The notes beneath the pieces are model-generated. The model was not told the DNA's origin, did not search any database, and was given only the letters and a program-made list of their open reading frames with translations. Shown piece after piece: positions 13,120 through 27,000 of a DNA stretch of 64,000 bases (position 1 is the stretch's first letter; each line of letters starts with the position of its first letter). Source of the DNA: Lepisosteus oculatus. Its lineage: Eukaryota; Chordata; Actinopteri; Semionotiformes; Lepisosteidae. The position numbers and the translations under genes were made by a program. The DNA lies in the NCBI RefSeq assembly GCF_040954835.1, contig NC_090698.1, positions 52,524,284-52,588,283 of the forward strand, given 5' to 3'.

Positions 13120-14471
13120 AGCAAGAATTATTGATCAATATGTCTTATATTCTGTCAGTCTTATTTGTATTACACTGATGTATGCACAGGGAAATGAAAA
13201 TTAAAAAATAAGATAAAGCATCATTTTCGTGACAATATGATTCTACAGGATAGTCAGTACAGATTCAGAAAATTCAGAATTCATAATTAATTTCAAGTTC
13301 TTTGAACAAATTAGTACAAGTGAAAGATCCTCATAAATGAACAACTCTCAAATTTTGCTATCTCAAATTCTGCATTTAAAACAATGGCATAGACGGTAAC
13401 ACCTCTTTACGCAAAGAGCTGCAGAAGAATGAAACATGCTACCCTGGCAAGAAACAGCAGAATGAGATCTCTGATCAATTCAGCACTATGTTAAGAAAGC
13501 TCCTTTATCAGTTGGGAATTCTTCAAGACAACTACACTGCTAAAAAGAGAGAAAAGAGAGGTGGTGGTCAGGGAGAAAGTCTCTCCCTTAATTTTATTAA
13601 AGTGTGTAAAATATTACAAATACAATACAGCCTGTGTTAGAGTGAATGGCATACTTCCCTAAAATAAAAAAAAAATCAATTCTCCATTAAAAAAGGAGTG
13701 CTCATGACCTTCAATTTAGTAAAAAAACCACAACAATCAAAACATAGTTTATGACCTCTATGTTATCTCTAAGTATGATTAATTTTGAAATGGCCTCCTC
13801 TGAAGACCTGGTAGTCTTACATCTGAAACTTAGAGCTATGTAATGGTGGTAACACTGAAAACCAATGCAAAAAAATCCATATATAAACAACTTTACACTA
13901 AACACAAATAGTTTACCACAGTGATTAAAAAGGCTGAAACCTCCATCTCTTGAAAATGTATTAAATCAAGAGACATACTACAGCTAAATAGCTTATCAAT
14001 ACATAGCTCATCATTAAAAAGGCATGCAGATTTAAAAAAAACAATGAAATAATACACTTTACAATTAAAAAATGACTTTAGAAAAGAATAACAAAGTCAT
14101 ATCTTCAAAAGATTTGTTGTTGCAAAAGCATTTTGTAAATTTAGATTTTCAATGTACTGTAGAAATACAGGTATAATGTAAATTTTCATGAGAAAGTGCA
14201 TAGGTTCATAAATATTTGTAGCAAACAAGTGTCAAATAATGAGAAATAGAAAATGCTGAGTCTGTTACATGACCATTTCCAACTCTACCAAACACTGATT
14301 CATCTGTCAAAGCAGTTAATTGTGCAGTGTCTTATTGAAAGGCAGTGCTCAAAGCACTCTGGATCAGTGGCTGTCCCTTGACTCCAGGTCTGCTTGAAGA
14401 AACTTGAAGAAGCCACTGGTAATCCTGTTAGAGTCTAGTAAGACAAGGTCCAGTAGATAAAATGATGACTC
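13120..14471. other. Unassigned interval downstream of SNCAIP
   Basis: AT-rich with no supportable gene. It may include 3'UTR of a longer SNCAIP transcript if the exon at 14472-14553 is used. Confidence 0.45.
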
Positions 14472-14553
14472 TTACAAGAAAAATTCCAGTAACTCTGGAT
14501 CTTCTGCATTGTCTGTTGTTTTTTTCTCCAAACAGTTGATAAGTTCATCAGTG
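14472..14553 (-). CDS. Candidate alternative last exon of SNCAIP (or a separate minus-strand gene)
   Basis: Immediately after a textbook acceptor (TCTTTTTCTATTTGCAG) a frame opens for 26 residues: TDELINCLEKKTTDNAEDPE then LLEFFL and a TAA at 14474-14472. The frame needs a phase-2 upstream donor. Exon 8 of SNCAIP ends in phase 2, so joining exon 8 to this exon reads in frame. Human synphilin-1A is known to differ at its C-terminus through an alternative exon, so such splicing has precedent. A donor-like GTAAGAG overlaps the stop, so it could also be an internal exon. I do not recognise the peptide; it is acidic and likely helical. The link to SNCAIP is inference. Confidence 0.4.
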
Positions 14554-15970
14554 CTGCAAATAGAAAAAGAGAACACGTTCAAACTCCAAAATATACAGTA
14601 CATAACACAAGGAGCACTACTAAAGGGTGACTAACAGTGTAACTAGTATGTTGAGTTCTAGTGAATGGGAAATGTTAAACTGAGGACTTTTCAAAACAAA
14701 ATAATCTTATAGTGAGAAACTGGATTTCAAAGTATCTGCAGTTCTGAGAGTCCCAAAGGTGAAGCTAGAACACAAGTGTAAATGATGGGGAAGTACACAG
14801 AATACCTTTGGCGGTAGAATGAAATCTTTGAATTACAGTAGCTCGAAAAGCAAATTAGCTAGTTAGCTTTCTCTTGTTTGGAACCTTTCTTATAGTTTTT
14901 TAAGAAAACATGTAATAATCTAAGGAGACGCTTCATCAGCAGAAAGCTCCAAATAAATCAAAACAAAAATTAATTAAAATCTATAATAAAGAACAGAGAC
15001 CAAAGCAATTCAGCCTGCTATTGAGACAACACAGCTCATTAACAGACACACAGGGTTACATTCAGAAATTCTTAATGTCGCACAAGTCCATTTACAGACT
15101 CCTGCTTAAACATACAAGTAAAGCTGAAACCTATTTGATTTCAGATTATTAAAACTGGACTGCTCACATGAGAGTATGTGCATCTCAGATGCCATTACAT
15201 TTGTTGTCTTCAGTATATACAGTATGTCCTTAGAAAATCTACATCCCTTTACTAATATTGGTTACCAAATGACTTTTAATCAATTAGGAATGAATAGGCT
15301 GACATAAAAATGACAGAAGAAAAGCTGCTGCATAAATGTAAAACAGTATACTTTGCAAAAATATTTTTTTTTGAGAAGCCTGACAATTCTCTGAGAAACA
15401 TACCATGCAGCGTACATGTTATGAAGGCCATCAGTAATCAGCATGCAAGGCAGATTGGAATTGAAGATACAAGGATCCTAAAAAAGTGCAGGGTAAATGG
15501 GTTTTGAGCGATCATGCAAAAATACAACAAGCAACCCCATGCAGAGAATGAAAGCTGAAAACAGAATCATTATCAATTCCGTTACAGTATTTCTTGTCTC
15601 CATAAGAGTCAATATAAAAGTATAAAAAATAATAATGTTTCTACTCCAGTTATGTCTCTGGCATTAAGAACAAAAATACCTACAGGTATTACTTATTACT
15701 TATTTACATTGGAAGCTTATGAAGGATACCAACTTGTATTTGAAGAAGTAGGGTAAAATAACAATATTAGTAACTACAGGGACAAAATACAAATGATGCA
15801 GAAAAATGTGAACAAATAAAACAAAATGCACTTCAGTAAATATTGTAATCTAGTGTTCATCAGAAGTGCAAAAGTAAAATGACTGAGATAATCTACTGTA
15901 AACTAAGTTTTAACATAAGATTAAAACACAGCAGTATAACAGTCTCCATGGACTTTCTTACTAATAAACA

Positions 15971-15976
15971 TTTATT
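15971..15976 (-). terminator. Candidate poly(A) signal of SNCAIP
   Basis: TTTATT on the plus strand reads AATAAA on the minus strand, about 450 nt past the SNCAIP stop. It is the first exact AATAAA I see downstream of the stop codon. Cleavage would fall near 15945-15960. No downstream GU-rich element was verified, and longer 3'UTRs are possible. Confidence 0.35.
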
Positions 15977-16426
15977 TAAATACAGACCTGATAATCACTA
16001 AGTGTGATATGAAATGGTTATAAAATAAAGTGCTCGCAGTACGTTTTAGAACAACAAGCACATACTTGCCCATGTACATTTACATACTCAAAACTAAAAG
16101 AACCTTATCTAGAATTCACAAAATAATTTTCATTCATCTGCTGTTGACTTTGATAACATATGTAGTACCATATTTTTGCAGCTCTGTACATTGGTTTGGA
16201 TGCATTATACTGTATATGCCCTGTGCACAAAGGGCTGCAAGTGCCATTTTACAGGAAAACTTTATGGTACTCTAACACATCTTGCTAAATTCCATGGAAG
16301 ACTGAAGATTTTTTAAATGTTAACACTATACAGGATTTTGACAACATAGCAGCACATTTATATATAGTATATGCCAATACAGTACATGCAAGCAACAAAA
16401 CAACGAACCACATCAAAAGTCATATT

Positions 16427-17498
16427 CTATACTGCACTCACTGTCTTGCCCTTTAACTTTGTGGGGCTAATTTGGTTTGCTTTTGTGTCTGAAGATTTTC
16501 TTCCTGTTGAATTCAGTAGTAAACCTGAGGCTGGTGCTTTTACCACAGGCGCCAAATGGTAATTGTTATTGTTATTGTTCTGATTTCCACTCAGGGACTC
16601 CATTATAGATCTGAATGTTCCAAATGGTCTTTTCCACGTATCTCCTGAATCAGTGCTGGGGGGAGTTCTGGGCATAGTTTTATCCCCTTCTTTTCCTTTG
16701 ATACTACTACTTTCACTTTCTGTTTGCTCAATTTGCACAACAGGTTCCTCAAAGGTTACCCTAAGTTTCAAGTTTTGAGATGTCCTCCTTTTAGATGATG
16801 GAGACTTCAGGGCACTTTTTGGGCTTGTGGTAACTTTTTGATTACTGACACTGTCAGTTCCAGACTGGGGCATTTCCCCAGTCATTCCAGCTCTTGTCAG
16901 AATTCCAGCCTGGTAGTGTGATTCGTAATCTGGGTCGCTGCCTTCTGAAGTTGGAGAGGGGCTGTGTCCGTCCACAGACTTGGAAACACTGTTGGCAAAG
17001 GCATATTTTCGTGCAGAAGCATGCTTTTTGATCATTAAGTGTAAGCTTTCAGTACATTCCACGTTTTCTACAATTGGCAGTGGTCGGGGTTTGTCTATTC
17101 TCTTGACTGGTGTGTTTTTTTGCTCTTCTGAGTGATAGGAGTCTGTGTCTGACTCACTGAGAGAACGCTGCATGATCTGTCTCAGTCTAGCCAGTTTGAG
17201 ATCTCTTTTCTCTGCTGGCATCCTCCTCAGAATCTTGGGGCCTACTCCAAGACCTTCTTTCTGCCCATCCTGGAATTCCAGGGAAAGTTTCTCCTGTGTA
17301 CACACATTCTCTGCAATCTCCTTTCCCAGCAGTTGTCGCAGGATCTTATCAGAATCTTCCTCCTTCTGCCTGAAGAGCCTACGGCCTGCCAGGTTGCCAA
17401 TACAGCTCCTCTGAAGTGCTGACTGGGCAGGGTCCATTGATCTGTGCTCAGGAGAAAAGGGCCCTTGAGGCCTGCTTACTGCAGTGGACACAGAGGAG
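16427..17498 (-). CDS. SNCAIP: SNCAIP coding exon 9 (C-terminal exon)
   Basis: This 1072-nt exon begins in phase 2 after TTTTTGCTAG (the frame is also open into the intron) and encodes about residues 559-915 to the TAG at 16429-16427. It includes EDSDKILRQLLGKEI, KLARLRQIMQRSLSESDTDS, ESLHLMIKKHASARK, GHSPSPTSEGSDPD, SPKSALKSPSSKRRTSQNLK and GNQNNNNNNY, all matching human synphilin-1. The last residues, KGKTVSAV, differ from human KGKNKAA. A consensus GTGAGT at 16436-16441 lies 6 nt before the stop codon. Confidence 0.97.
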
Positions 17499-20400
17499 CT
17501 AGCAAAAAGAAGAACAAAATGAAAAGTTAAAATATAATAATATGGCATCAATATAGTATAGACAGGGCTGCAGTAGAGTAAGTGCTGCAGTAGATAAGAA
17601 AATGATCAGGAGTAGTTTGATAATTTCAAAATGTGCTTAAAAATAAAGAACGCTAGTTTGCTTTCAGAGTTTTTAAGCACACTTCCTCCCAATGTAACAC
17701 TTGTTGAATTCAGGATATTCTTTAAAGGAAACACAGAGAAACATTCACTTTTTACAGTACACAAAAACAACAACGTTATCCTGTATTACTGTTCGACTTG
17801 TTCCCACAGATTCTCGCACATCAACGCTATCAACCAGTTTTCAAAACATATAGTGGACAACAGTTAAATTACAGAACTGAGCTGGGTCACAAGAGCACAC
17901 CTGGGAGTGTTGGCCAATGTGCCCTCTTCCATCTGCTGTGTTTCCAGTAGTTGCTGCAGCTGAGTTTGCAAAGTGATTCTTTCAGTAGTTTGCCTGCAAG
18001 CATAAGATACCATACAGTTAGATCAACTGTACAATAGAATTTTACCATTCATAATATTTTATTATAATCATTTTGGAATTATTTTGATTGTCAGATTCTA
18101 GCTATACAGTAGATTCTCTTTCTTTAAATCCCCAATGAAAATGTGTACAGCCTCCAAATACACATTCTTCTTTCCATAACATAATAATAACAACATAATT
18201 CTTCGGCTTACTCTTTCAGCTGCTTGGTTAATTTCACAACCTGTGATGCCAGGGACATGCACGTTTCCACAACCACCAAGTACCGCGAGCATGTGGTATG
18301 GCCTTGTCGCTCAGCAACCTGAGAAGGCTTTTCTCCTTGTTGGTTCTGAATGGTGACATTGGCACCATATTCCACGAGGGTCTGTGAAAGCAGGGACAAG
18401 CTGTTAATATTGAAGATCTCAATCACACATACTGCAAGAATAACTACCAGGTTATTTACAGTAGCATCTATCCCTATATTAGATATTATATAGATACAAT
18501 ACAACATCAACAATATAAGAATCCTACAGATGGGATTCTAATCCTGACAGACATCATTAACATTATGAAGTTACTTAAATAATTCAAGTTAAAAAAGTCG
18601 CCTTTGAAAAGACAGTGTAAATACAGGCATCCCTCCATTTTCAAATCCCTCCAATTGGTTCTCGAATCCCAGAACAATCATACAATAATTATCAAACTTA
18701 CTTTTGTGTAGTAGAAAAAAATTAAAATCACAACAGAATTAATTTTTATGTTAATTACTGACCATTAAAACTTTGATGAGTAGTTTCTCCAACTACAATA
18801 GCATACAGACATTGATACAAATAGAATATATACATTGATACAGATCAATGGAATTACACTTGTTATGGAAAAAATGCTTGTATTTCATGAAATACAGTAT
18901 GTACTGTATTAATTTGGATGTGTCGTTGTAGCAACATTTGTTATATGAACTTGATGGACAATACATGCTACACACTGAAGTGTATTTCTAAATGCTACAC
19001 ACTGAAGTTTATTCTAGTCTGAAATATGTACCTGAATACAGCCTAGATGTCCATGCTGAGATGCAGTATGAACTGCACTGTTTCCATAGTGGTCAACTTC
19101 ATCCAATGAAATCCCTTGTTCCTGCATGAACTGCAGTAACCACAGGAGAATCTTTTCCTGAAGAGGAAGAAATGAAAAGAGTTCAGCAGGATGAGCTATT
19201 AATATGACTTTTTAACAGTTTCACTATATATTAGATTAAACTGTTATTCATTTGGCTGAGGTTTTTAGCCAATTTATATTCTTGCCTATTTATTCAGCAG
19301 AACATTTTACTGAAACAATGCAAGTGAAGCTCAGATAACAGTAACAGCAGTGCTACAGCAGTGTAAAACAGAATGTAGGGCAAAATCTTTCTTATTACGA
19401 GTCTAGAGCCGTAACGTTCCCCCAACTCTGCAAGTAAATTAAGGATTTAAGCTGTTACTGATTAATAGTGGGGACATTCCATGTGAAAGTAACATATCTC
19501 AAACACTAATAGACAGTATAATCATTTTAAACATCAATATTCTAACCATCCAAGCTTCCTTGAAGACAAGGTAATTTGTGATCAGACATTCTATGGACAA
19601 AATCTTGATATCAAGAGCTAAAAAGCATATTGTTGATCTCAAGTTACAAGGGTGCCTGGATAAGTATAAAAATGATTGCTTCAGTAAACCATATCTCAGA
19701 AACTACTTGAGATATTATTGTAAACGTCTGCCTCAAGTTCATCTTCCATGGGACATTCCATGAATGTGCTGCAATTTGAGGTTGAGGCTGACATGCTAAA
19801 ATTGTTTCACACAGGATGATTTAAAAACAAAACAAGTTCATGTGCTGTTTAAAATGGTCTGTTGCCTTACCTGTCCATAACACGCAGCATAGTGAATGAG
19901 GCTGGGGTGGTCTCTAGTGCAGCTCAGTTCTGCGATTGCCTCCGTTTCACTCACCATCCAGCGGACACACTCCAGACGGCCGTTCTGCAGCAAAAAATGT
20001 TACAGTCTTTCAGTATAACACAATTGAGATGCATATTAATAAGGTGGTATTATACCAAGTATTTCTTAAATGAGACACCTTATATATTAATATTAATATT
20101 TTGTCTAAAATTAATTCAAAAAGAGAATATAAATTGCATTTTGAATTTAAAAAAAAGAGTTCCTTACACCAAGGTTTGGAACAAACTACCCAGCTAAGTT
20201 GTTAAAGTCATTACGGTGGCCTCTTTCAAGAGGCAGCTGGATTCCTGCATCAATGCGCTACTAGGAATTAAATTAGATAGATGGGTCCAAAGGCTTCCTC
20301 GTATTTGTAAGCTTTCTCATGTTCTTATGTAAACAACATCACGTAATCTAGAAAGGAACAAACATACTGTATAGAAGAGGTTTAATAATTTTTTGGTATA

Positions 20401-21017
20401 AATATCATATATTCATTTAAAGCTTTACAAAGTAATGCACTGAGCATTTCAATTTGGCCAGCCGCCATATCACCCTGCAACTCACAACTGGCAACCCACT
20501 GAAGCTAACCAGGTGTGAGCCTGGTCAGTACCTGGATGGGAGACCTCCTGGGAAAAACTAAGGTTGCTGCTGGAAGAGGTGTTAGTGGGGCCAGCAGGGG
20601 GTGCTAACCCTGCGGTCCATGTGGGTCCTAATGCCCCAGTATAGTGATGGGGACACTATACTGTAAACAGGAGCCGTCCTTTGGATGAGACGTAAAACCG
20701 AGGTCCTGACTCTCTGTGGTCATTAAAAATCCCAGGGTGTTTCTCGAAAATAGTAGGGTGTAACCCCGGCGTCCTGGCCAAATTTCCCATTGGCCTTACC
20801 AATCATGGCCTCCTAATAATCCCCCTCTATGAATTGGCTACATTACTCTGCTCTCCTCCCCACTGATAGCTGGTGTGTGGTGAGCGCTCTGGCGCACTAT
20901 GGCTGCCGTTGCATCATCCAGGTGGGGCTGCACATTGGTGGTGGTGGAAAGAAGTCCCCATTACCTGTAAAGCGCTTTGAGTGGAGTGTCCAGAAAAGCG
21001 CTTTATAAGTGTAAGCA

Positions 21018-21050
<33 letters not shown>

Positions 21051-24000
21051 AATTTTACTCACTTGCTACTATTGTATGGCAATAATTTGTGCCGGTGTTC
21101 CTCTTACCTTGATGGAGAGGCCGGCAGGAGTGAGCTGCTCATTGTTGCGCTCACTCAGACAGTCTTCTCCCATGAGAGAGGTGAGGTGCTGCAAGCATTC
21201 AGCGTGCCCCTGGGAGGCCGAGACATGCAGGAGGTTGTTTCCATTCTCATCATGGATCGTCTCCAGATTATCCACTGCTAAATGAGGCTATCAGCCACAG
21301 AAGAGAAAAATATGGGAGTTAACAAGTTAATAATGTTAATAAAATGCAACATTATTTCTAGAAATAGTGTAAATGATATCTAATTTCCTTGCCATACCAT
21401 ATACAGATGTATCAATATACTAAAAGGGATGAGGGTGCCTAGAACTATCTACCAAGTCATGGCATTTAATCATATTCACTGGAGCTAACCAGGTGTGAGC
21501 TCCAGTGAATATGATTTCACAGTAGAGTGAAATATCAATGGGATATTACACACCAAATCAGCTAGATTTATTTTCTTTGTAACCATTTTTTTTCTTCAGT
21601 TCTGAATCTGTTGTCAACTGTATTTCAACTATGTTATTAAAGAAAAGCCCACATTTATTTAATTAAAACCTCAAAACATAACTGGAGACCTTACCTTCCA
21701 GTTAAATCTTCACATTTAACATTACTAAGTTTAACTAGATAAAGGCTTGCTCAGTTTTATATTTTCATCTTTAAATCAACCAAAATCTCTTACAGACCTA
21801 GTAGAATACTGGTAAAGAGAACAGAACAACATCTACGGATGTCTATGACAAACATGGCAAACAATGGCCTTCGACATTCCATGAATGACCATGACCATGG
21901 GATTACCAAAACTACATGAATAGTCACAAGGGCTCTAAGGGAGTGAGTCCTGTAATGAATTGCAAAAAAGCATTTCTTTTCCCCAATACTACTTTCACCT
22001 AAATGATATTGCTATGCCAAAATGACAAAACCAGTGGCAGTCGAACATTATGGGCTACAGTGTTCTAGCCCCACCAGTTCACTTGAGATACTATCAGTGT
22101 CCAACATATAATTCACACTCATTAATTTCTTACTGTACATCTTCCCCTGGTTTAAAGCAATCAGTTTTTTACAATTCCAATGATGTGAATCATGTGGATA
22201 AACCCCCACAGGTGAGGGATATGGTGCGGGGTTAGAGGGAGAGAGACAAGAACTAGGCATTAGCTAAGATTTTATTAAATATAGTATTAAATACAGAAGT
22301 CAACTGAAGCCAATCTCCAATAGCACCAAATTTATGATTAGTTAAGAGCATTTACCAGAAGAATAGAATCATTTATCTGAAATCCTAGTACATGACCTTG
22401 TGTTTTAGGATTTAAGGACATATAACTTCAAATAAAGCATATGATGAAGCCAGAGAGACAGATTCCTGCACTGTAACATCTGACCCAAGTGACATAGGGG
22501 CTTATTAGTAAGTGTTGACAAAGTTTGTTTTTTTGTTCAAAAATATTTATGGCTTTAGTAGTGAATCAGTAAATTCTACGTGCAACTATCTAGTCTTTGG
22601 GCATTTACTAGCTTATTTTTTCACTATAGCTTGAAATGTATAATTTATGTCTACTCTTGGTTTTTCTGGGTCAGTCAGCTGTGCCTTTTTGTTTCTTCTT
22701 TTTACTTTTTTATACTGTATGTATTTTACATATAACTGTACAGTGCTTAGAGTTTTTTTAAAACTGCTAAATTAAATATTATATAATTTTAAGGCAAAAA
22801 TAATTTAAAAGCTAGTCAGATACCATTATGTTTCCTAGCACTGCAACATAAGCTGAGGGAAAAATTAATTGTCATTTATACATTTCCACAGATTTGATTG
22901 CAACAAGAGATGGGTGTCCATACACAGAAATGCAAAGGATACTGGACAGGCAGTATGAACAATACATTGGTGAATACCAACTTATATACAGTTTTCTGAA
23001 GTCTGCTGCAAACTGTTGTCAGTATTTGCTACTTAAGGCTGTCAAAGTAAATTATAAACAGTAGATAAGAAATAAAAAACTGCATACATATGAAAAATGT
23101 AAAGAGGGTATGTAATTATATATAATACAAATGTGACAGTAGTGCTGCTGTTTTTAATATGTTTCTGATTTCAGTTGCAGTGTCATCAGTACACAAACCC
23201 AAGGACTTGTGCTTTCATTCTTGTTTTAAAGACCTGCGGATAAAGAAAGAATGCTGGAAGATCTGGGAATAATGTCCTTGTAGCTAAAACACATTTTTTT
23301 TCAGAATGTATTTAATTTACAGAAATAATATGGAAATTATTTGAGTGAGGAGCCAGCATTTTCTTTTTAATATATGAGCAGTTTTTGGGTTTAAACAAAT
23401 TTACTGGAGAGTACAGTGCATGTAGCAAAAATCACTGAGAATCAACTACATGAAAAGCAGATAAAGTACATGGCAATAAGCATTATGTTCTCAGAAGTGA
23501 AATTTAACATGACTTTACTTTTCCTGGACAACATTAGAAATTATAGGCTGGAGCATTTCAGGCTAGCAAGTTTATAGTTTCAGTAAAAAGCCAAAACATA
23601 TCATGTGGGAGATATAGCTGTAAATGGGGACATAAGCTAGATAAACCAAGCTAGTGTTCTGTTTTATTTTTAAAATATTTTCTGTTACAAGGTGTCAAAA
23701 CAGAAAGTGAAGTTTCCCCACACTTCTGATGCAATAAATGGCATTATTTTAAAATGTATTATCCCATACTCCAGATATACTGTACATTAATTAGAATAAA
23801 TAGATTGCAAAATCTTTACAGCACTTCAGCAAGCACTTTATAAAATGCACATATATTATGTTCTTTTAGACTGTCTTCAATATATTACAAATCAATACTT
23901 TTTCCTTATAAAACTATTGAATTTCTTTTTGAATTTGTTGTAGTTCACATTTAATCTGAACAATGTTATACCAGTTATTTGTTATTTACTATGATTAACA

Positions 24001-27000
24001 GATAAAAGATACAGTACCAAATTTATTATATAAACCTTTAGACATACTGTACATTACTTTCACAGTACATTATTTCATCCATACGGTAAAGAAAATTATT
24101 TTCCCAATGTAAGATTTACTAATTAACTCTGACGGCTTTGGGGTCTTTAACAAAAGAAATGCTATAGCTCACTGGGCTTGTTTGTATATTATGGTGTGCA
24201 TTCAAATCTGGTTTCTCTGGCAACACATTAGCATGGTGTTTGATCAGAGGCCTGAAACTAACTAAAACCTCTACTGTGGGTCAAAGGAGACTTGTGTACT
24301 ATGTGAACTGCTGCTTTAACAACTTGACACAAACAGTGCTGAATAATAATGAGCACTTTACAGAGCTCCCTCTGTTCCCAGACATAGGACTCTGAATAAT
24401 GTGCTAATCCCTGAATAACTGTGGATAAACAAATTATGAATGCAGGTTGTGTATTTCCTTACTTCATCAGATATTACATGAAGTATGAAGAACATTAATG
24501 CTTTTTGAAATGATTAAATGTATCGGTTTAGAATAAATCAGTGCTTGATGTTTTATGGTGGCTGCAATACATTTTATCACTTTTTTTTCTAAAAGCAAGG
24601 TCGAAGTAAGTACCGCTTACATTGAACTGAAAAAATAACTAAGTCAGTGTAAGACAATCTCCTCTCGGAGCTTGACCACTCAATCACCCCCTTGCGTCTG
24701 CAAATTTTCTGCAAACTCACCAGCAATGATATCTGCCCTTCTCTGACGATGTTGAGGATGCTCTTGACTTTCTTTGCCTCTTCGTTTCGCTCTCCTTGCA
24801 CTCCCACGTTGGTCCAGGTCCGGTTGCTATTTTCATCCAGTTTACTCTCTGCAGACACTGGGTTCTGCAACTGGAATATTCTGGGTTGGCAGTTGGGCAT
24901 TGTTTTATCTCCCTTATGAACATGGGAATCAGCAAACGTCCTGCCTGGAAAGTTTTTACCTTGGGTTTCAGCCTCGGGAACGGAGCCACAGCTAAGCAGA
25001 TTCTGTGAAAACTCTAATCCTGCAGCCGAGTAGCTGTGCTGGTCTGGGACAATAGCCTGCGCCTTTCTCAGCTCTGAGCTTTTCACAGGAGACAGCACGC
25101 AGAATTGTGTCATGCTTGCTGGCAGGTTCTCACAGTTTACTACTGAGCAGGTCTTGTTTCCATGACCTTTGTCATTTGAATTCATACCCACAGTTCTTTT
25201 TTCCGGGGCTACCTTGGGGAGACTGGAGAGCTGATGATTTGACTTGATATAAGGCACATCCAGAATTTCATCCATGTCGAGGTCATAATGCTCAAGCTCC
25301 CCAAATAATACACCAGAACCACAATCTTTGCTTTTAAAGCCCTGACTGTCACTGGGAGACAGGTTGGACTGCTGCAGCTTTTCAGAAGACTCTTCTTTGT
25401 TGAAGTCTTCTTTTTGGTTTGATTGGTCATTGTCCGTTTCATTGTCTGTGGTTTCTGGCTGGTGCTTCAGCGGTGAAACCCTTTTAACTGGTCTAAATTT
25501 GCTGTAAACTTCTGCTATGCCAGTAGGTTTAATTCCATTTCCACTATGTGATGAGACAGCAGTACTCCAGTTTGTTCCTGGAACTAATGAAAAACAACTC
25601 ATTTAAGAATAAGACTCTTATAATGATTTACTCATGTTAAGATCACTTTTATGTCCTAATCTAGACAAACAGAACAAAATAAAAAAGCCTTTAAATATAT
25701 ATTTTTTAATTAACATGAAATCCTGTTCAAAATGTATATTAAAAATGCTTCACATGGAACAGTTCCTATAATGCTAAACATGTAAGTAAGCTTACAAAGA
25801 GTTATGGAATTATGGTTTATCAAGCTGTCATGGTGTATAAACATTAAGTGTTATTTAAACAAAACTTTTGTATTAAATCAATGATTAATTTTCAATTAAC
25901 AAAGTTTGTTTAACCTCGTGAAAAATATAATTAAGTAAGGGGCAATCTTAGTCCTTCCCTGTGCATGAAGAACTTTATACTTGTAGCAAACAGTCTGTAA
26001 TTTATTTAGCTAGTATTCTAATGCTTTAATTATTCCTTGGATTATTGTTTGGATCATTTTACCATGACACCTTAAGCTGCTTAACTGCATTCCTGCCAGA
26101 AAAGACCTTTGTAGACTATTACCAAACACAAGCAAATTGATCTCCAATAAAGTCCCTAAAGAATTTCTCCTGGTTCTACTCACAAGACATGCAGATAAAT
26201 TGACTCCTATGTCAATTTACAGAAAGACAAGAAACACAATAAGCTCAAAATTGTTTACAACTAAGACACAGACATAGTCATTTGGTTTATGAAAATACCA
26301 AGCAAAAAAATGAAATAAAGTGCTATCAAATGATTCAGGAATGAGAACATTCGAGGAGTCAGTGTTTTACTTTATAAGGCAGATATTTACCACATACTGT
26401 ACAGTATCAGTAATACACAAGCAATACCTGAATTCTACAGCATACTGTAGGTAAGAAAACAAGCACAAATATCCTCAAAAATGTAGCTTAAGTCAAGAAC
26501 TTTTTTGGCACAGAGATGCCCTTCCCCAAGATGTCACTATTTAACACTGCATGAAATGACCCCTCCGATGTCTAAGTCCTTCATAATTTTTGTTACACTG
26601 CTTGAATCACTTTGTACTGGATCCTTATAATGAAGACTCCCTTAAAGTTATTTATCATTTATTCATAACTTCAAGGTTGGATCCTGAAATAAACCAGTAA
26701 CACCAAAAGAGATTAAATCTTGCACAGTCTTCTTGTAGGGTCGTATTAATTAAAATGAATTAGAAAGGAGATGAAAAAAATTCTTTGAACATGAACATCA
26801 AAGAAATGCCAGCTTATGACTTAAGATTTCCTTCTCAGATCAATTTAACCTTTTTCCTAATCCTTGTTTCAGGGGAAGATTGCCATAAAGAAAGACTGTA
26901 AGCACATTCAGATATAAATCCAGAACCAATGGGCACTTTTGAAAGAACAGAGCCCCAAGGTTCTAAAAAATATGGGGAGAAACAAGTCAAGAAGCCATTT

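Noticed and set aside
16560..16585. GTTATT tandem repeat as a microsatellite
   Set aside because: It is coding: it encodes the conserved asparagine run near the C-terminus of synphilin-1.
20458..20600. A genuine 5S rRNA gene
   Set aside because: The 5S likeness covers only the head, is diverged, and is followed by the SINE body and tail; the same unit is dispersed in the window.
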